Positions 26,602 through 36,284 of a stretch of 64,000 nt of DNA are shown here, piece by piece. The position numbers and the translations under genes were made by a program. Within the stretch, counting starts at the first letter, position 1. The number at the start of each line of letters is the position of its first letter. Under the pieces are notes generated by a model. That model did not search any database. It was not told the DNA's origin and saw nothing but the letters and a program-made list of their open reading frames with translations. The stretch comes from Pseudomonas fluorescens (GTDB lineage: Bacteria > Pseudomonadota > Gammaproteobacteria > Pseudomonadales > Pseudomonadaceae): positions 1,791,501 to 1,855,500 of the forward strand of contig NZ_CP012830.1 of the NCBI RefSeq assembly GCF_001307155.1, read 5' to 3'.

Positions 26602-27600
26602 GTGCCTACACCGCCTGATCGTTTCATCCCTGCCTTCGGCCTCGGCAACCCGCATCTGCAAACCTTGTGGGGACCGCTGTGGCGCAAAACCACTCATCTG
26701 GATCGACAACGCGAACGTCTGTGGCTCGACGATGGCGACTTCCTCGATCTCGACTGGCACGGGCCGCACAGCGCCAATGCACCTCTGGTGCTGGTGTTGC
26801 ATGGATTGACCGGTTCTTCGAACTCACCGTATGTCGCCGGCCTGCAAAAAGCCCTGTTCGCCCAAGGCTGGGCCAGCGTGGCGCTGAACTGGCGCGGCTG
26901 TTCGGGCGAACCGAATCTGTTGCCGCGCAGCTATCATTCCGGCGCCAGCGAAGACCTCGCGGCGGCGATCAACCACCTGCGCGCCACCCGCCCGTCGGCG
27001 CCGCTGTACGCGGTCGGCTATTCGCTGGGCGGCAATGTGCTGCTCAAGCACCTGGGTGAAACCGGCAGTGGCAGTCAGTTGCAGGGCGCGGTGGCGGTCT
27101 CGGTACCCTTTCGCCTGGACCAATGCGCCGACCGCATCGGTCAGGGATTTTCGAGGATCTATCAAGCGCACTTCATGCGCGAAATGCTCGCCTACATCAA
27201 GACCAAGCAACAGAAGTTCCTGCACGACGGCCACCACGAGGGCCTGGAGACCCTGGCCAGACTCGGCTCACTGGAGAACTTGCGCACGTTCTGGGATTTC
27301 GATGGCCGGGTGACCGCGCCACTGAACGGTTTCAAGGACGCGCATGACTATTATCGTCGCGCCTCCAGCCGTTACTTTCTCGGCGAGATCCGCACGCCGA
27401 CCCTGATCATTCAAGCGGCTGACGATCCTTTCGTGTTTCTCCACAGCCTGCCGCACGCCAGCGAGCTATCGGACTGCACGCAGTTCGAATTGCAGGCCAA
27501 GGGCGGGCATGTCGGCTTTGTCGACGGCACGTTCCGCAACCCCGGCTACTACCTGGAACGGCGCATCCCGCGTTGGTTGGCCAACACAGGTCGCGAGTAA
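26602..27600 (+). CDS. YheT-type alpha/beta hydrolase
   Basis: The product is 332 aa from a GTG at 26602 (PTPPDRFIPAFGLGNPHLQT). It belongs to the COG0429 hydrolases: oxyanion region LVLHGLTGSSNSPYVAGL, WRGCSGEPN, nucleophile elbow GYSLGGNVLLKHLGE (Ser near 143) and the final His in KGGHVGFVDG. The Asp is expected in IQAADDPFVF. The substrate is not established; esterase activity on lipids is likely. The gap of 72 bp after rsmD and the 4 bp gap to the AraC gene suggest one transcript with the regulator. Confidence 0.88.
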   Translation: MPTPPDRFIPAFGLGNPHLQTLWGPLWRKTTHLDRQRERLWLDDGDFLDLDWHGPHSANAPLVLVLHGLTGSSNSPYVAGLQKALFAQGWASVALNWRGCSGEPNLLPRSYHSGASEDLAAAINHLRATRPSAPLYAVGYSLGGNVLLKHLGETGSGSQLQGAVAVSVPFRLDQCADRIGQGFSRIYQAHFMREMLAYIKTKQQKFLHDGHHEGLETLARLGSLENLRTFWDFDGRVTAPLNGFKDAHDYYRRASSRYFLGEIRTPTLIIQAADDPFVFLHSLPHASELSDCTQFELQAKGGHVGFVDGTFRNPGYYLERRIPRWLANTGRE

Positions 27601-27604
27601 GGTC

Positions 27605-28435
27605 ATGGAGGCGAATCCGGGCGAGTCGATCCACTTCTGGCAAACGGCACCGTTGGCCGGCGTCGAGCTGTTGTCCGCGCGCTACATCGAACAGCGCTTC
27701 GTCCCTCACGTACACGACGGTTTCGTCATCGGCATCATCATGGCCGGCGCTCAACGCTACCGCTATCGTGGCGCCGAACATCTGGCTGGCAGCGGGACGT
27801 TGGTGGTGATCAATCCAGACGAATTGCACACTGGCCACAAAGGCACGGACAACGGTTGGTTGTACCGGGCGTTCTATCCCGACAATCAGCAAATCCTTTC
27901 GTTGCTGGGCGAACTTGAGCTGCCTGACCACGACTTGCCAGCCTTTGGTGCGACGCTGTATCGCGACCCGGATCTGGTGAGTGGCCTCTGCCAACTGCAC
28001 CGTTTGCTGGAGAGCCCTGCCAGTGCGCTGCAACAGCAGACCGCATGGCGGGAAATGATGCTGTCGTTGCTGCAACGTCACGCCGCAGTAGCAACGCCCG
28101 GTCAACCTGGACAGGAACATCGGGCCATCGCCCAGGCCAAGGAACTGCTGCACGCGCAGCTCGCTGCACCACCCTCCCTGGAAGAACTGGCCGCTGCGGT
28201 GAACCTTTCGCCCTTCCACTTCGCCCGAGTGTTTCGCTACGCCACCGGCATGCCGCCGCACGCCTGGCTGATGCAGCAGCGTATCGCCCAGGCCCGTGCG
28301 TTATTACAGGAAGGCTGCCTGCCACTGGAGGTTGCCACCCGGCTCGGCTTTGCCGACCAGAGTCATCTGAGCCGGCAGTTCAAGAAGGTTTATGGCGTGG
28401 GACCGGGGGCTTATCGCAGCGCCCGACTGCTTTGA
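27605..28435 (+). CDS. AraC-family transcriptional regulator
   Basis: The product is 276 aa from the ATG at 27605. It has an N-terminal cupin sensor (about 20-100, with VPHVHDGFVIGIIMAG and NPDELHTGH) and two C-terminal helix-turn-helix units (SLEELAAAVNLSPFHFARVF and LEVATRLGFADQSHLSRQFK near 195-270). The closest named group is AraC ligand-binding regulators next to LysE-type exporters, but no exporter is here. The target and effector are unknown. Confidence 0.88.
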   Translation: MEANPGESIHFWQTAPLAGVELLSARYIEQRFVPHVHDGFVIGIIMAGAQRYRYRGAEHLAGSGTLVVINPDELHTGHKGTDNGWLYRAFYPDNQQILSLLGELELPDHDLPAFGATLYRDPDLVSGLCQLHRLLESPASALQQQTAWREMMLSLLQRHAAVATPGQPGQEHRAIAQAKELLHAQLAAPPSLEELAAAVNLSPFHFARVFRYATGMPPHAWLMQQRIAQARALLQEGCLPLEVATRLGFADQSHLSRQFKKVYGVGPGAYRSARLL

Positions 28436-28470
28436 GTCTCAAAGCCCCAATACCCACAGGGGATTGGCGA

Positions 28471-29325
28471 TTAGTCGCCAGTAGCGACGCCCCGCGCCGG
28501 ATCGGTGATCCACTCGCTCCACGACCCGGCATACAGCGAACCCAACGGATAACCGGCCAGGCACAACGCAAACAGGTTATGGCACGCCGTCACGCCCGAG
28601 CCGCAATACGCCACCAGTTCGGTCGGCGAACGATCACCCAGTTTCGCGGCAAAGCGCTGCTTGAGCTGATCGGCGGGAAGGAAACGCCCGTCGGCATCCA
28701 GGTTGTCGGTAAAGGCCGCGCATTGCGCGCCGGGAATGTGCCCGGCGACCGGGTCAATCGGCTCGACCTCACCACGAAAACGCGGCAGGCCCCGGGCGTC
28801 GAGCAAGGTCAGGGTCGGCTGACCGAGGCGCTGTTGCAGTTTTTCGGCACTCACTAACAAGGTGTGGTCCGGCGCGCCGGTGAAGGAGCCACGGCTGATT
28901 GCCGGAGGATCCAGGCTCAGCGGTAAACCCGCCGCGTGCCAGGCCTTGAGGCCACCGTCGAGAATGAACACGCCGTCGCGCTTGCCCAGCCACGCCAGCA
29001 ACCACCAGGCCCGGGCGGCATACATGCCGGGGCCGTCGTCATACAAAACGATTTCGCTGTCGTTATTGATACCCCAATCCTGCAAACGCTGAATCAAGTG
29101 GTGCGGCGTCGGCAATGGATGGCGACCGGTGACACCCTTGACTACGGGTCCGCTGAAGTCACGTTCGAGGTCCGCAAACGAGGCACCCTCGATATGCCCC
29201 AGGGCATAGCTGCGCTGGCCGTAATCCGGGTCTTCGAGGGCAAAACGACAATCCAGAATCACCAACCCGGCCCGACCTTTTTTCTGGTCCAGGGCGTTCG
29301 GGCTGATCAGTTGCGCAATGGGCAT
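28471..29325 (-). CDS. sseA: Two-domain rhodanese, 3-mercaptopyruvate sulfurtransferase type
   Basis: The product is 284 aa with an inactive N-terminal rhodanese domain (LVILDCRFALEDPDYG; the active Cys is absent) and a catalytic C-terminal domain whose loop is YCGSGVTACHN. CG(S/T)GVTA is the mercaptopyruvate sulfurtransferase form rather than the CRKGVT thiosulfate form. It moves sulfur from 3-mercaptopyruvate to cyanide or thiol acceptors. It is transcribed towards the AraC gene and is separated from laoR by 32 bp on the same strand. Confidence 0.88.
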   Translation of the reverse strand: MPIAQLISPNALDQKKGRAGLVILDCRFALEDPDYGQRSYALGHIEGASFADLERDFSGPVVKGVTGRHPLPTPHHLIQRLQDWGINNDSEIVLYDDGPGMYAARAWWLLAWLGKRDGVFILDGGLKAWHAAGLPLSLDPPAISRGSFTGAPDHTLLVSAEKLQQRLGQPTLTLLDARGLPRFRGEVEPIDPVAGHIPGAQCAAFTDNLDADGRFLPADQLKQRFAAKLGDRSPTELVAYCGSGVTACHNLFALCLAGYPLGSLYAGSWSEWITDPARGVATGD

Positions 29326-29357
29326 AGCGGGCTCCTGTGGTTAAGTCTTTGTCGATC

Positions 29358-30029
29358 CTACTGCACTTCTTCCAGAGCCTGGGCCAGCGGTACGTAAAAC
29401 TCCTCGAACAAGGCATTGACCGCCTCGCGCGCTTGCTCCGTGACAAATCCTGCTTCCAGCACCAGCACCTGATACACGCCACGTTTAATGGCTTGCTCGC
29501 TGAGATGGTTGGAATTTTCCCGTGTGGTGCACAGAAAGCGCACCCAGGACGTGAGGATAATCCAGGCGTTGAGCGTCAGGGACTCGATCTGGACCTTGTC
29601 CATGCACAGGATCCCGGCGTCGACGAAGCCTGCGTAAATCGCCGTGCCCTGGATCAGGCAACGTTGCGAAAAACGCCGGTAGCGGGCAGCCAGTTCCACA
29701 TCGTTGTCGAGCAAGTGCTCGAGGTCACGGTGCAAAAACCGGTAGCGCCACATGGCGGACAGCAGTTCCTGCAAGTAGAAACGCTTGTCTTCAACGGTCG
29801 CGGCGCGGCCCTGAGGTGGGCGCAGGAAGCTCTCTACCAGGGCTTCGTACTCACTGAACAACACGGCGATGATCGCCTGCTTGTTGGGGAAGTGGTAGTA
29901 CAGGTTGCCCGGAGAAATCTCCATATGCGCAGCGATATGGTTGGTACTGATGCTGCGTTCACCCTGTTGATTGAACAGCTCCAGGCTGTTCTGCACGATG
30001 CGCTCGCTGGTTTTTATTCGTGGGGCCAT
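29358..30029 (-). CDS. laoR: TetR-family repressor of the long-chain alcohol oxidation genes (LaoR-like)
   Basis: The product is 223 aa with an N-terminal HTH: TSERIVQNSLELFNQQGE, then ISTNHIAAHMEISPGNLYYHFPNK. The C-terminal ligand domain is variable. It is divergent from an aldehyde dehydrogenase gene that leads to a Tat-signal protein and a GMC oxidoreductase. This is the arrangement of laoR/laoC-laoB-laoA in P. aeruginosa, where LaoR represses the operon until long-chain acyl compounds appear. Perfect dyads in the shared promoter (30076-30091) could be its operator. Confidence 0.8.
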   Translation of the reverse strand: MAPRIKTSERIVQNSLELFNQQGERSISTNHIAAHMEISPGNLYYHFPNKQAIIAVLFSEYEALVESFLRPPQGRAATVEDKRFYLQELLSAMWRYRFLHRDLEHLLDNDVELAARYRRFSQRCLIQGTAIYAGFVDAGILCMDKVQIESLTLNAWIILTSWVRFLCTTRENSNHLSEQAIKRGVYQVLVLEAGFVTEQAREAVNALFEEFYVPLAQALEEVQ

Positions 30030-30075
30030 GGCTTGAGCTTTAATTCTTCTGTGCGTTGCCGGGCATCTTACGACC

Positions 30076-30141
30076 TATCCGCTGGCGGATAAATCATCGC
30101 TTCCCGAGGATGTCATTTGACTTTCTAGAGCATAGACTCTA
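30076..30141. promoter_or_regulatory. Putative LaoR operator dyads in the laoR-laoC divergent promoter
   Basis: TATCCGC-TG-GCGGATA (30076-30091) is a perfect 7+7 dyad with a 2 bp spacer, the size of a TetR-type operator. A second dyad, TAGAG-CATAGA-CTCTA, lies at 30126-30141, 36 bp before the laoC ATG. Both lie in the 147 bp shared promoter. The dyads are read directly; binding by LaoR is inferred. Confidence 0.55.
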
Positions 30142-30176
30142 AAAACTTCCTCATTCTAAAAAAAACCGGAGCTACC

Positions 30177-31607
30177 ATGCCCGCCGACATTGCCTACCTG
30201 CAAAACTCTCAACAGCCATTGAGTGAGCTACACGCTCTGTTTGCCGCCCAGCGCCAGGCCTACGCGGCCCACCCGATGCCGCCGGCCGCGCAACGCCAGC
30301 AATGGCTCAAGGCATTGCGTGATCTGTTGAGTGACGAGCGTCAGGCCTTGATCGACGCGATCAGCCAGGATTTCAGCAACCGTAGCGCCGATGAAACCCT
30401 GCTCGCCGAGCTGATGCCGAGCCTGCACGGCATTCAATACGCCAGCAAACACCTCAAAGGCTGGATGAAAGCGTCCCCGCGCAAGGTCGGAATCGCCTTT
30501 CAGCCGGCGGCGGCCAAGGTGGTTTATCAGCCGCTGGGCGTAGTCGGAGTCATCGTGCCGTGGAACTACCCGCTGTACCTGGCCATCGGCCCATTGGTCG
30601 GCGCGTTGTCGGCGGGCAACCGAGTGATGCTCAAACTCAGCGAGTCCACCCCGGCCACCGGGCAACTGCTGAAAACGTTGCTGGCCAAAGTGTTCCCCGA
30701 AGACCTTGTGTGCGTGGTGTTGGGCGAAGCCGAGGTCGGCATGGCCTTCTCCAGGCTGCCCTTCGATCACCTGCTGTTCACTGGCGCCACCAGCATCGGC
30801 AAACATGTGATGCGCGCGGCGGCGGAGAACCTGACACCGGTGACACTGGAATTAGGCGGCAAGTCTCCGGCAATCGTTTCCCACGATGTACCGCTCAAGG
30901 ATGCCGCCGAACGCATTGCCTTCGGTAAAACCCTGAATGCCGGACAAACCTGTGTCGCACCGGACTACGTGCTGGTGCCGGAAGAGCGGGTCGGCTCCTT
31001 CGTCGAAGCCTATCGTCAGGCGGTTCGCGGGTTTTACCCGACACTCGCGGACAACCCGGACTACACCGCGATCATCAATGAGCGCCAATTGGCCCGGCTG
31101 CGCAGCTACCTCAGCGACGCCACCAGCAAGGGCGCGCTGCTGATTCCGATGTTCGAGCAGGATCAGGACCGACGCATGAGCCATAGCCTGCTGCTGAATG
31201 TCAGCGACGAGATGATCGTGATGCAGGACGAAATCTTCGGCCCGGTGCTGCCTATCGTGCCTTACAAGAATCTGGACCAGGCGTTTGCCTACATCAATCA
31301 GCGGCCACGTCCGCTGGCGCTGTATTTCTTCGGCTACAACAAGGCCGAACAAAATCGCGTCCTCAACGAAACCCATTCCGGCGGCGTGTGCCTGAACGAC
31401 ACCTTGCTGCACGTCGCGCAAGACGACATGCCGTTTGGCGGTATCGGCGCTTCAGGCATGGGCCATTACCACGGCCATGAAGGCTTCCTGACGTTCAGCA
31501 AAGCCAAAGGCGTGCTGATCAAGCAGCGCTTTAACGCGGCGAAGCTGATTTATCCGCCTTACGGCAAGTCGATCCAGAAGCTGATCCAGAAGCTGTTCAT
31601 CCGCTGA
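30177..31607 (+). CDS. laoC: Aldehyde dehydrogenase, LaoC-like / coniferyl-aldehyde dehydrogenase family
   Basis: The product is 476 aa of the class 3 ALDH type (annotated CalB in many genomes). VPWNYPLYLAIGPL binds NAD, TLELGGKSPAIVSHD holds the general-base Glu, and TLNAGQTCVAPDYVL carries the catalytic Cys (about 257). A hydrophobic, basic C-terminus (QKLIQKLFIR) may be membrane-associated. Within laoRCBA it would oxidise long-chain aldehydes to fatty acids. A GGAG ribosome-binding site lies 5 bases before the ATG. A palindromic repeat separates it from laoB. Confidence 0.85.
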   Translation: MPADIAYLQNSQQPLSELHALFAAQRQAYAAHPMPPAAQRQQWLKALRDLLSDERQALIDAISQDFSNRSADETLLAELMPSLHGIQYASKHLKGWMKASPRKVGIAFQPAAAKVVYQPLGVVGVIVPWNYPLYLAIGPLVGALSAGNRVMLKLSESTPATGQLLKTLLAKVFPEDLVCVVLGEAEVGMAFSRLPFDHLLFTGATSIGKHVMRAAAENLTPVTLELGGKSPAIVSHDVPLKDAAERIAFGKTLNAGQTCVAPDYVLVPEERVGSFVEAYRQAVRGFYPTLADNPDYTAIINERQLARLRSYLSDATSKGALLIPMFEQDQDRRMSHSLLLNVSDEMIVMQDEIFGPVLPIVPYKNLDQAFAYINQRPRPLALYFFGYNKAEQNRVLNETHSGGVCLNDTLLHVAQDDMPFGGIGASGMGHYHGHEGFLTFSKAKGVLIKQRFNAAKLIYPPYGKSIQKLIQKLFIR

Positions 31608-31616
31608 CGCCTAGGG

Positions 31617-31765
31617 TCTATACGAAAACTCGCCGAGCGGTGATCAGGCAAGGCAAAAACAGACGAGGAACGGCTGGGGTCGCACCCGACTTTAGGGACC
31701 TAAATGAGCATTCCGAGCCTGTTTTTAACGCAGCCTGGTCGACGCGCAGGCAGTTTTCGTACAGA
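31617..31765. mobile_element. Palindromic MITE-like element, copy 2, between laoC and laoB
   Basis: The 149 bp element has inverted ends (TCTATACGAAAACT at the left, AGTTTTCGTACAGA at the right). Its core, GGCAAGGCAAAAACAGACGA to AAATGAGCATTCCGAGCCTG then TTTTT, matches the thiS-thiG element at 16742 closely. Its left end begins 10 bp after the laoC stop. The laoB ATG lies 26 bp after its right end, so the element makes up most of the laoC-laoB gap. Confidence 0.75.
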
Positions 31766-31790
31766 GCCTCATGACCGGGTAATAACAATA

Positions 31791-32336
31791 ATGCATCCAA
31801 GCCTGTCCGAATCCCCCGCGCTGACACGGCGCAGCCTGCTCAAATTCAGTCTCTGCGCCAGCGCCTTCCTGACCGCGGCCGGCCTTGGCGCCAGCCTCAG
31901 TGGTTGCTCGGCCAGCAGCCCTGCCAGCGGTTTCGCCATGTTGCGCAGCAGTGATCTGCCGTTCCTGCGCGCGCTGGTCCCGGTGATGCTCGACGGCGCC
32001 GTGGCCGTCGAAAAACTCCCGGGTGCCATCGAGGGCACCCTGAAATCACTGGACCATGACCTCAATCATCTGTCGCCGGAAATGCTCAAGCTGACCCAGC
32101 AACTGTTCGACGTGCTCGGCATGACTATCACTCGCGGGCCACTGACCGGCATCTGGGGCCACTGGGAAAACACCAGCAGCGATGACATTCGTCAATTCCT
32201 GCGGCGCTGGCAAAACAGCTCGCTGAGCCTGTTGCGCATGGGCCACAGCTCGATCCTGCAACTGGTGATGATGGCCTGGTACAAGCGCGCCGAGTCCTGG
32301 GCACATTGCGGATATCCGGGGCCGCCCGTCGTTTAG
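31791..32336 (+). CDS. laoB: LaoB-like Tat-signal accessory protein
   Basis: The product is 181 aa from the ATG at 31791. A twin-arginine leader (LTRRSLLKFSL, residues 15-25) is followed by a hydrophobic stretch and a possible lipobox LSGC near residue 43. The rest is helical with no catalytic motif. Small proteins of this kind accompany GMC-type membrane dehydrogenases, as subunit III does in gluconate 2-dehydrogenase. In the lao system LaoB helps the alcohol dehydrogenase LaoA. An earlier in-frame ATG at 31704 lies inside the palindromic element and is rejected. Confidence 0.78.
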   Translation: MHPSLSESPALTRRSLLKFSLCASAFLTAAGLGASLSGCSASSPASGFAMLRSSDLPFLRALVPVMLDGAVAVEKLPGAIEGTLKSLDHDLNHLSPEMLKLTQQLFDVLGMTITRGPLTGIWGHWENTSSDDIRQFLRRWQNSSLSLLRMGHSSILQLVMMAWYKRAESWAHCGYPGPPVV

Positions 32337-32400
32337 GACCGAGGTGTCCCTATCACGAGCCGCATCACCACCGAATCCAGAACAATAAGAGAGCCCAAAG

Positions 32401-33996
32401 ATGCCCGTACCCGATCCGTTCCGCGAAGGCCTGGCCCGTGGCTGGAAAACCTACAACGGCTCGCAACTGGCCAATGATCTGACGCTGGAAGCCGACATTG
32501 CGATCATCGGCAGCGGCGCTGGCGGCGGCACCACCGCCGAAATCCTCAGCGCTGCCGGCTACAAAGTGCTGTTGATCGAAGAAGGCCCGCTCAAGACCAG
32601 CAGCGACTTCAAGATGCTCGAAGACCAGGCCTATTCCAGCCTTTATCAGGAAGGCATCGGCCGCATGAGCAAGGACGGCGCGATCACCATTTTGCAAGGC
32701 CGCGCAGTCGGTGGCACGACGCTGGTCAACTGGACCTCAAGCTTTCGCACCCCCGCGCCGACCCTCGAACACTGGGCCACAGAACACGACGTCAAGGGCC
32801 ACAGCCCGGCCGAAATGGCGCCCTGGTTCGAAAAAATGGAGCAGCGCCTCGGCGTCGCCCCGTGGATGATGCCGCCGAATGCCAACAACAACGTGATCAA
32901 AAAAGGTTGTGAACAGCTCGGCTACAGCTGGCACGTGATCCCGCGAAATGTGCGCGGTTGCTGGAACCTCGGCTATTGCGGCATGGGCTGCCCGACCAAC
33001 GCCAAGCAATCGATGATGGTCACCACCATCCCCGCAACCCTGGAAAAAGGTGGCGAGCTGCTCTATCTCGCCCGCGCCGAACACCTGCTGATCAAGGATG
33101 ACAAAGTCACCGGCCTGCACTGCGCGGCAATGGATGAACGCTGCGTGGCGCCGACCGGGCGTAGCATCACCGTCAAGGCGCGGCACTACGTACTGGCCGG
33201 TGGCGGCATCAACAGCCCGGCATTGTTGCTGCGCTCAAAAGCCCCGGATCCCCATGAGCGCCTTGGCAAGCGGACTTTTCTGCACCTGGTGAACATGTCC
33301 GCCGGGCTGTTCGACGAGGTGATCAACCCGTTTTACGGCGCGCCGCAGTCGATTTACTCCGACCACTTTCAATGGCAGGACGGCACCACCGGCAAAATGT
33401 CCTACAAGCTGGAGGTACCGCCGCTACACCCGGCGCTGGCGGCGACCTTGCTCGGTGGCTTTGGCGAAGAGAACGCTCGACACATGCAGCAATTGCCGCA
33501 CACCCACGCGATGCTGGCCCTGCTGCGTGACGGTTTTCACCCGGACAGCCCGGGTGGCAGCGTCGAGTTACGCGGCGATGGCTCACCGGTGCTCGACTAT
33601 CAGGTCTCAGCCTATGCCTGGGATGGCATACGTCGAGCGTTCCACAGCATGGCCGAGATCCAGTTTGCCGGCGGTGCCAACGCGGTCATGCCGATGCACG
33701 CCGATGCGCGCTACGTGAAAACCCTCGCCGAGGCACGTGCTCTGATCGACGGCCTGAGCCTTGAGCTGTACCGCACACGACTGGGCAGCGCTCATGTGAT
33801 GGGCGGATGTGCCATGGGTGAAGACCCGAAAAATGCCGTCACCGACAGTCTCGGCCGCCATCATCAACTGAGTAATCTGTCGATCCATGATGGCTCGCTG
33901 TTCCCCACCAGCATTGGCGCCAACCCGCAATTGTCGGTCTATGGACTGACCGCGCAACTGGCGACAGCGCTGGCTGTGCGTTTAAAAAACCCATGA
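32401..33996 (+). CDS. laoA: GMC-family alcohol oxidoreductase, LaoA-like
   Basis: The product is 531 aa with an FAD-binding Rossmann site AIIGSGAGGGTTAEILSAAG (about 32-51) and LLIEEGP. The GMC loop is GRAVGGTTLVNW, and the C-terminal block DGSLFPTSIGANPQLSVYGL carries the active-site residues near its end. It has no export signal of its own and could be carried out, or anchored, with LaoB. It would oxidise long-chain alcohols to aldehydes for LaoC. It starts 64 bp after laoB in the same direction. Confidence 0.85.
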   Translation: MPVPDPFREGLARGWKTYNGSQLANDLTLEADIAIIGSGAGGGTTAEILSAAGYKVLLIEEGPLKTSSDFKMLEDQAYSSLYQEGIGRMSKDGAITILQGRAVGGTTLVNWTSSFRTPAPTLEHWATEHDVKGHSPAEMAPWFEKMEQRLGVAPWMMPPNANNNVIKKGCEQLGYSWHVIPRNVRGCWNLGYCGMGCPTNAKQSMMVTTIPATLEKGGELLYLARAEHLLIKDDKVTGLHCAAMDERCVAPTGRSITVKARHYVLAGGGINSPALLLRSKAPDPHERLGKRTFLHLVNMSAGLFDEVINPFYGAPQSIYSDHFQWQDGTTGKMSYKLEVPPLHPALAATLLGGFGEENARHMQQLPHTHAMLALLRDGFHPDSPGGSVELRGDGSPVLDYQVSAYAWDGIRRAFHSMAEIQFAGGANAVMPMHADARYVKTLAEARALIDGLSLELYRTRLGSAHVMGGCAMGEDPKNAVTDSLGRHHQLSNLSIHDGSLFPTSIGANPQLSVYGLTAQLATALAVRLKNP

Positions 33997-34024
33997 AAAA
34001 ACCCATAATTCGCATCGTCTATAG

Positions 34025-34967
<943 letters not shown>

Positions 34968-34992
34968 GTATTTTGGTGTCAGTTCCGACGCC

Positions 34993-35056
34993 ATCGCGGG
35001 CAAGCCTTGCTCCTACAGGTCGGTGAAATCCCGTAGGAGCAAGGCTTGCCCGCGAT
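34993..35056. repeat. REP doublet type B, copy 3 (outward-facing)
   Basis: ATCGCGGGCAAGCCTTGCTC followed by CTAC at the left and the exact inverse GTAGGAGCAAGGCTTGCCCG then CGAT at the right enclose 16 bp. It lies between the convergent ferredoxin gene and the small membrane-protein gene, and is the most compact pair in the window. Confidence 0.92.
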
Positions 35057-35066
35057 GCTTTTAAAG

Positions 35067-35387
35067 CTACTGCTGCTCAAACCCCTCCCCGATACACCCC
35101 AGGCAACGGACGAACGCCGCTTTCGCCGGATCGACCACCAGCGCCTGGCCCGCATCGCCTACCCCGCCGCCCAGCGCGGTAAACGGCAAGGACACAATAA
35201 ACACCCCGGCACCGATCACCGTCGCCGCGACCAGCAACGGGCGGGCGATCAGCAGATCGCCGATCATCGCGTAGGCCGGTGGGTTATGGATGCTGTAACT
35301 GGGGTCGCCGCTGCCGCCGTCGGACGCCTGGGCAGATAAGCCGATGCTCAACAGCAGCGCGGCAGCAAGGGTTCGAATCGATCTCAT
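35067..35387 (-). CDS. Small exported membrane protein, function unknown
   Basis: The product is 106 aa with a signal peptide (1-21, LGLSAQA-like cleavage after LSAQA). One or two hydrophobic segments (about 38-70, [22 protein letters not shown]) follow, then a tail with CLGC near the C-terminus. Similar proteins are common in Pseudomonas, sometimes called multidrug transporter without evidence. It is upstream of mutM's 3' end on the same strand and downstream of nothing on its own transcript except that REP pair. The CxxC could bind metal or form a disulfide. Confidence 0.75.
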   Translation of the reverse strand: MRSIRTLAAALLLSIGLSAQASDGGSGDPSYSIHNPPAYAMIGDLLIARPLLVAATVIGAGVFIVSLPFTALGGGVGDAGQALVVDPAKAAFVRCLGCIGEGFEQQ

Positions 35388-35441
35388 GGCACGGTCCTTC
35401 GGCTAGGCAGTCAGACCACTAACTATAGACCGTAGGAATTC

Positions 35442-36254
35442 TCAGCTCTGACAACGCGGGCAAAAGACGCTGGCGCGCTGCCCGAGGCGAACTTCCCGCA
35501 ATTCGCTACCACAGACCTTGCACTGCTCACCGCCACGGCCGTACACGAACAACTCTTGCTGGAAATACCCCGGCTGGCCGTCACCGCCAATGAAGTCGCG
35601 CAGCGTGGTGCCGCCGCGTTCGATAGCGGCGGCCAGAATGCGTTTGATCTCGATCGCCAGCTTCAGATAGCGCGCCCGGGAAATCCCCTTGGCCTCGCGA
35701 CGCGGGTCGATCCCGGCAGCAAACAGTGCTTCGGTCGCATAAATGTTGCCAACCCCGACCACCACGGCGTTGTCCATGATGAACGGCTTGACCGCCATCG
35801 AACGCCCGCGTGACAGCTGGAATAGCCGCTCGCCATCGAACAGATCCGTCAGCGGCTCCGGCCCCAGACGAACCAGCAATTCGTGATTCAGCGGATCAAG
35901 GCTCCAGAGCATCGCGCCAAAACGTCGCGGGTCGGTGTAGCGCAGCGCCAGGCCGGATTCGAGTTCGATGTCCACATGCTCGTGCTTGAGCGCCGGCAAG
36001 CCGACTTCCACCAGACGCAAATTCCCCGACATGCCCAAATGACTGATCAACGTGCCGACTTCGGCGTTGATCAGCAAATACTTGGCGCGTCGCTCCACCA
36101 ACACGATGCGCTGCCCGGACAGCCGCACATCGAGGTCCTCGGGGATCGGCCAGCGCAGACGCCGATCACGCACGATCACGCGACTGACGCGCTGCCCTTC
36201 AAGGAACGGGGCAATACCGCGACGGGTGGTTTCGACTTCTGGCAGTTCAGGCAT
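35442..36254 (-). CDS. mutM: Formamidopyrimidine-DNA glycosylase
   Basis: The product is 270 aa starting [13 protein letters not shown], with the essential Pro1-Glu2 nucleophile. The H2TH region includes [17 protein letters not shown], and the C-terminal zinc finger has C-x2-C and C-x2-C (CKVCG and CPRC). It removes 8-oxoguanine from DNA. It is transcribed from a 30 bp gap after the HDOD gene, so the two may be co-transcribed. Confidence 0.97.
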   Translation of the reverse strand: MPELPEVETTRRGIAPFLEGQRVSRVIVRDRRLRWPIPEDLDVRLSGQRIVLVERRAKYLLINAEVGTLISHLGMSGNLRLVEVGLPALKHEHVDIELESGLALRYTDPRRFGAMLWSLDPLNHELLVRLGPEPLTDLFDGERLFQLSRGRSMAVKPFIMDNAVVVGVGNIYATEALFAAGIDPRREAKGISRARYLKLAIEIKRILAAAIERGGTTLRDFIGGDGQPGYFQQELFVYGRGGEQCKVCGSELREVRLGQRASVFCPRCQS

Positions 36255-36284
36255 GGTGTTCCCGGATCAGCTGAAAACCGACAC

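Noticed and set aside
28471..29325. Thiosulfate sulfurtransferase (rhdA) instead of sseA
   Set aside because: The active loop is CGSGVTA, not the CRKGVT form of thiosulfate rhodaneses.
31704..31790. An earlier laoB start at 31704
   Set aside because: It lies inside the palindromic repeat and would put about 29 residues before the twin-arginine leader.
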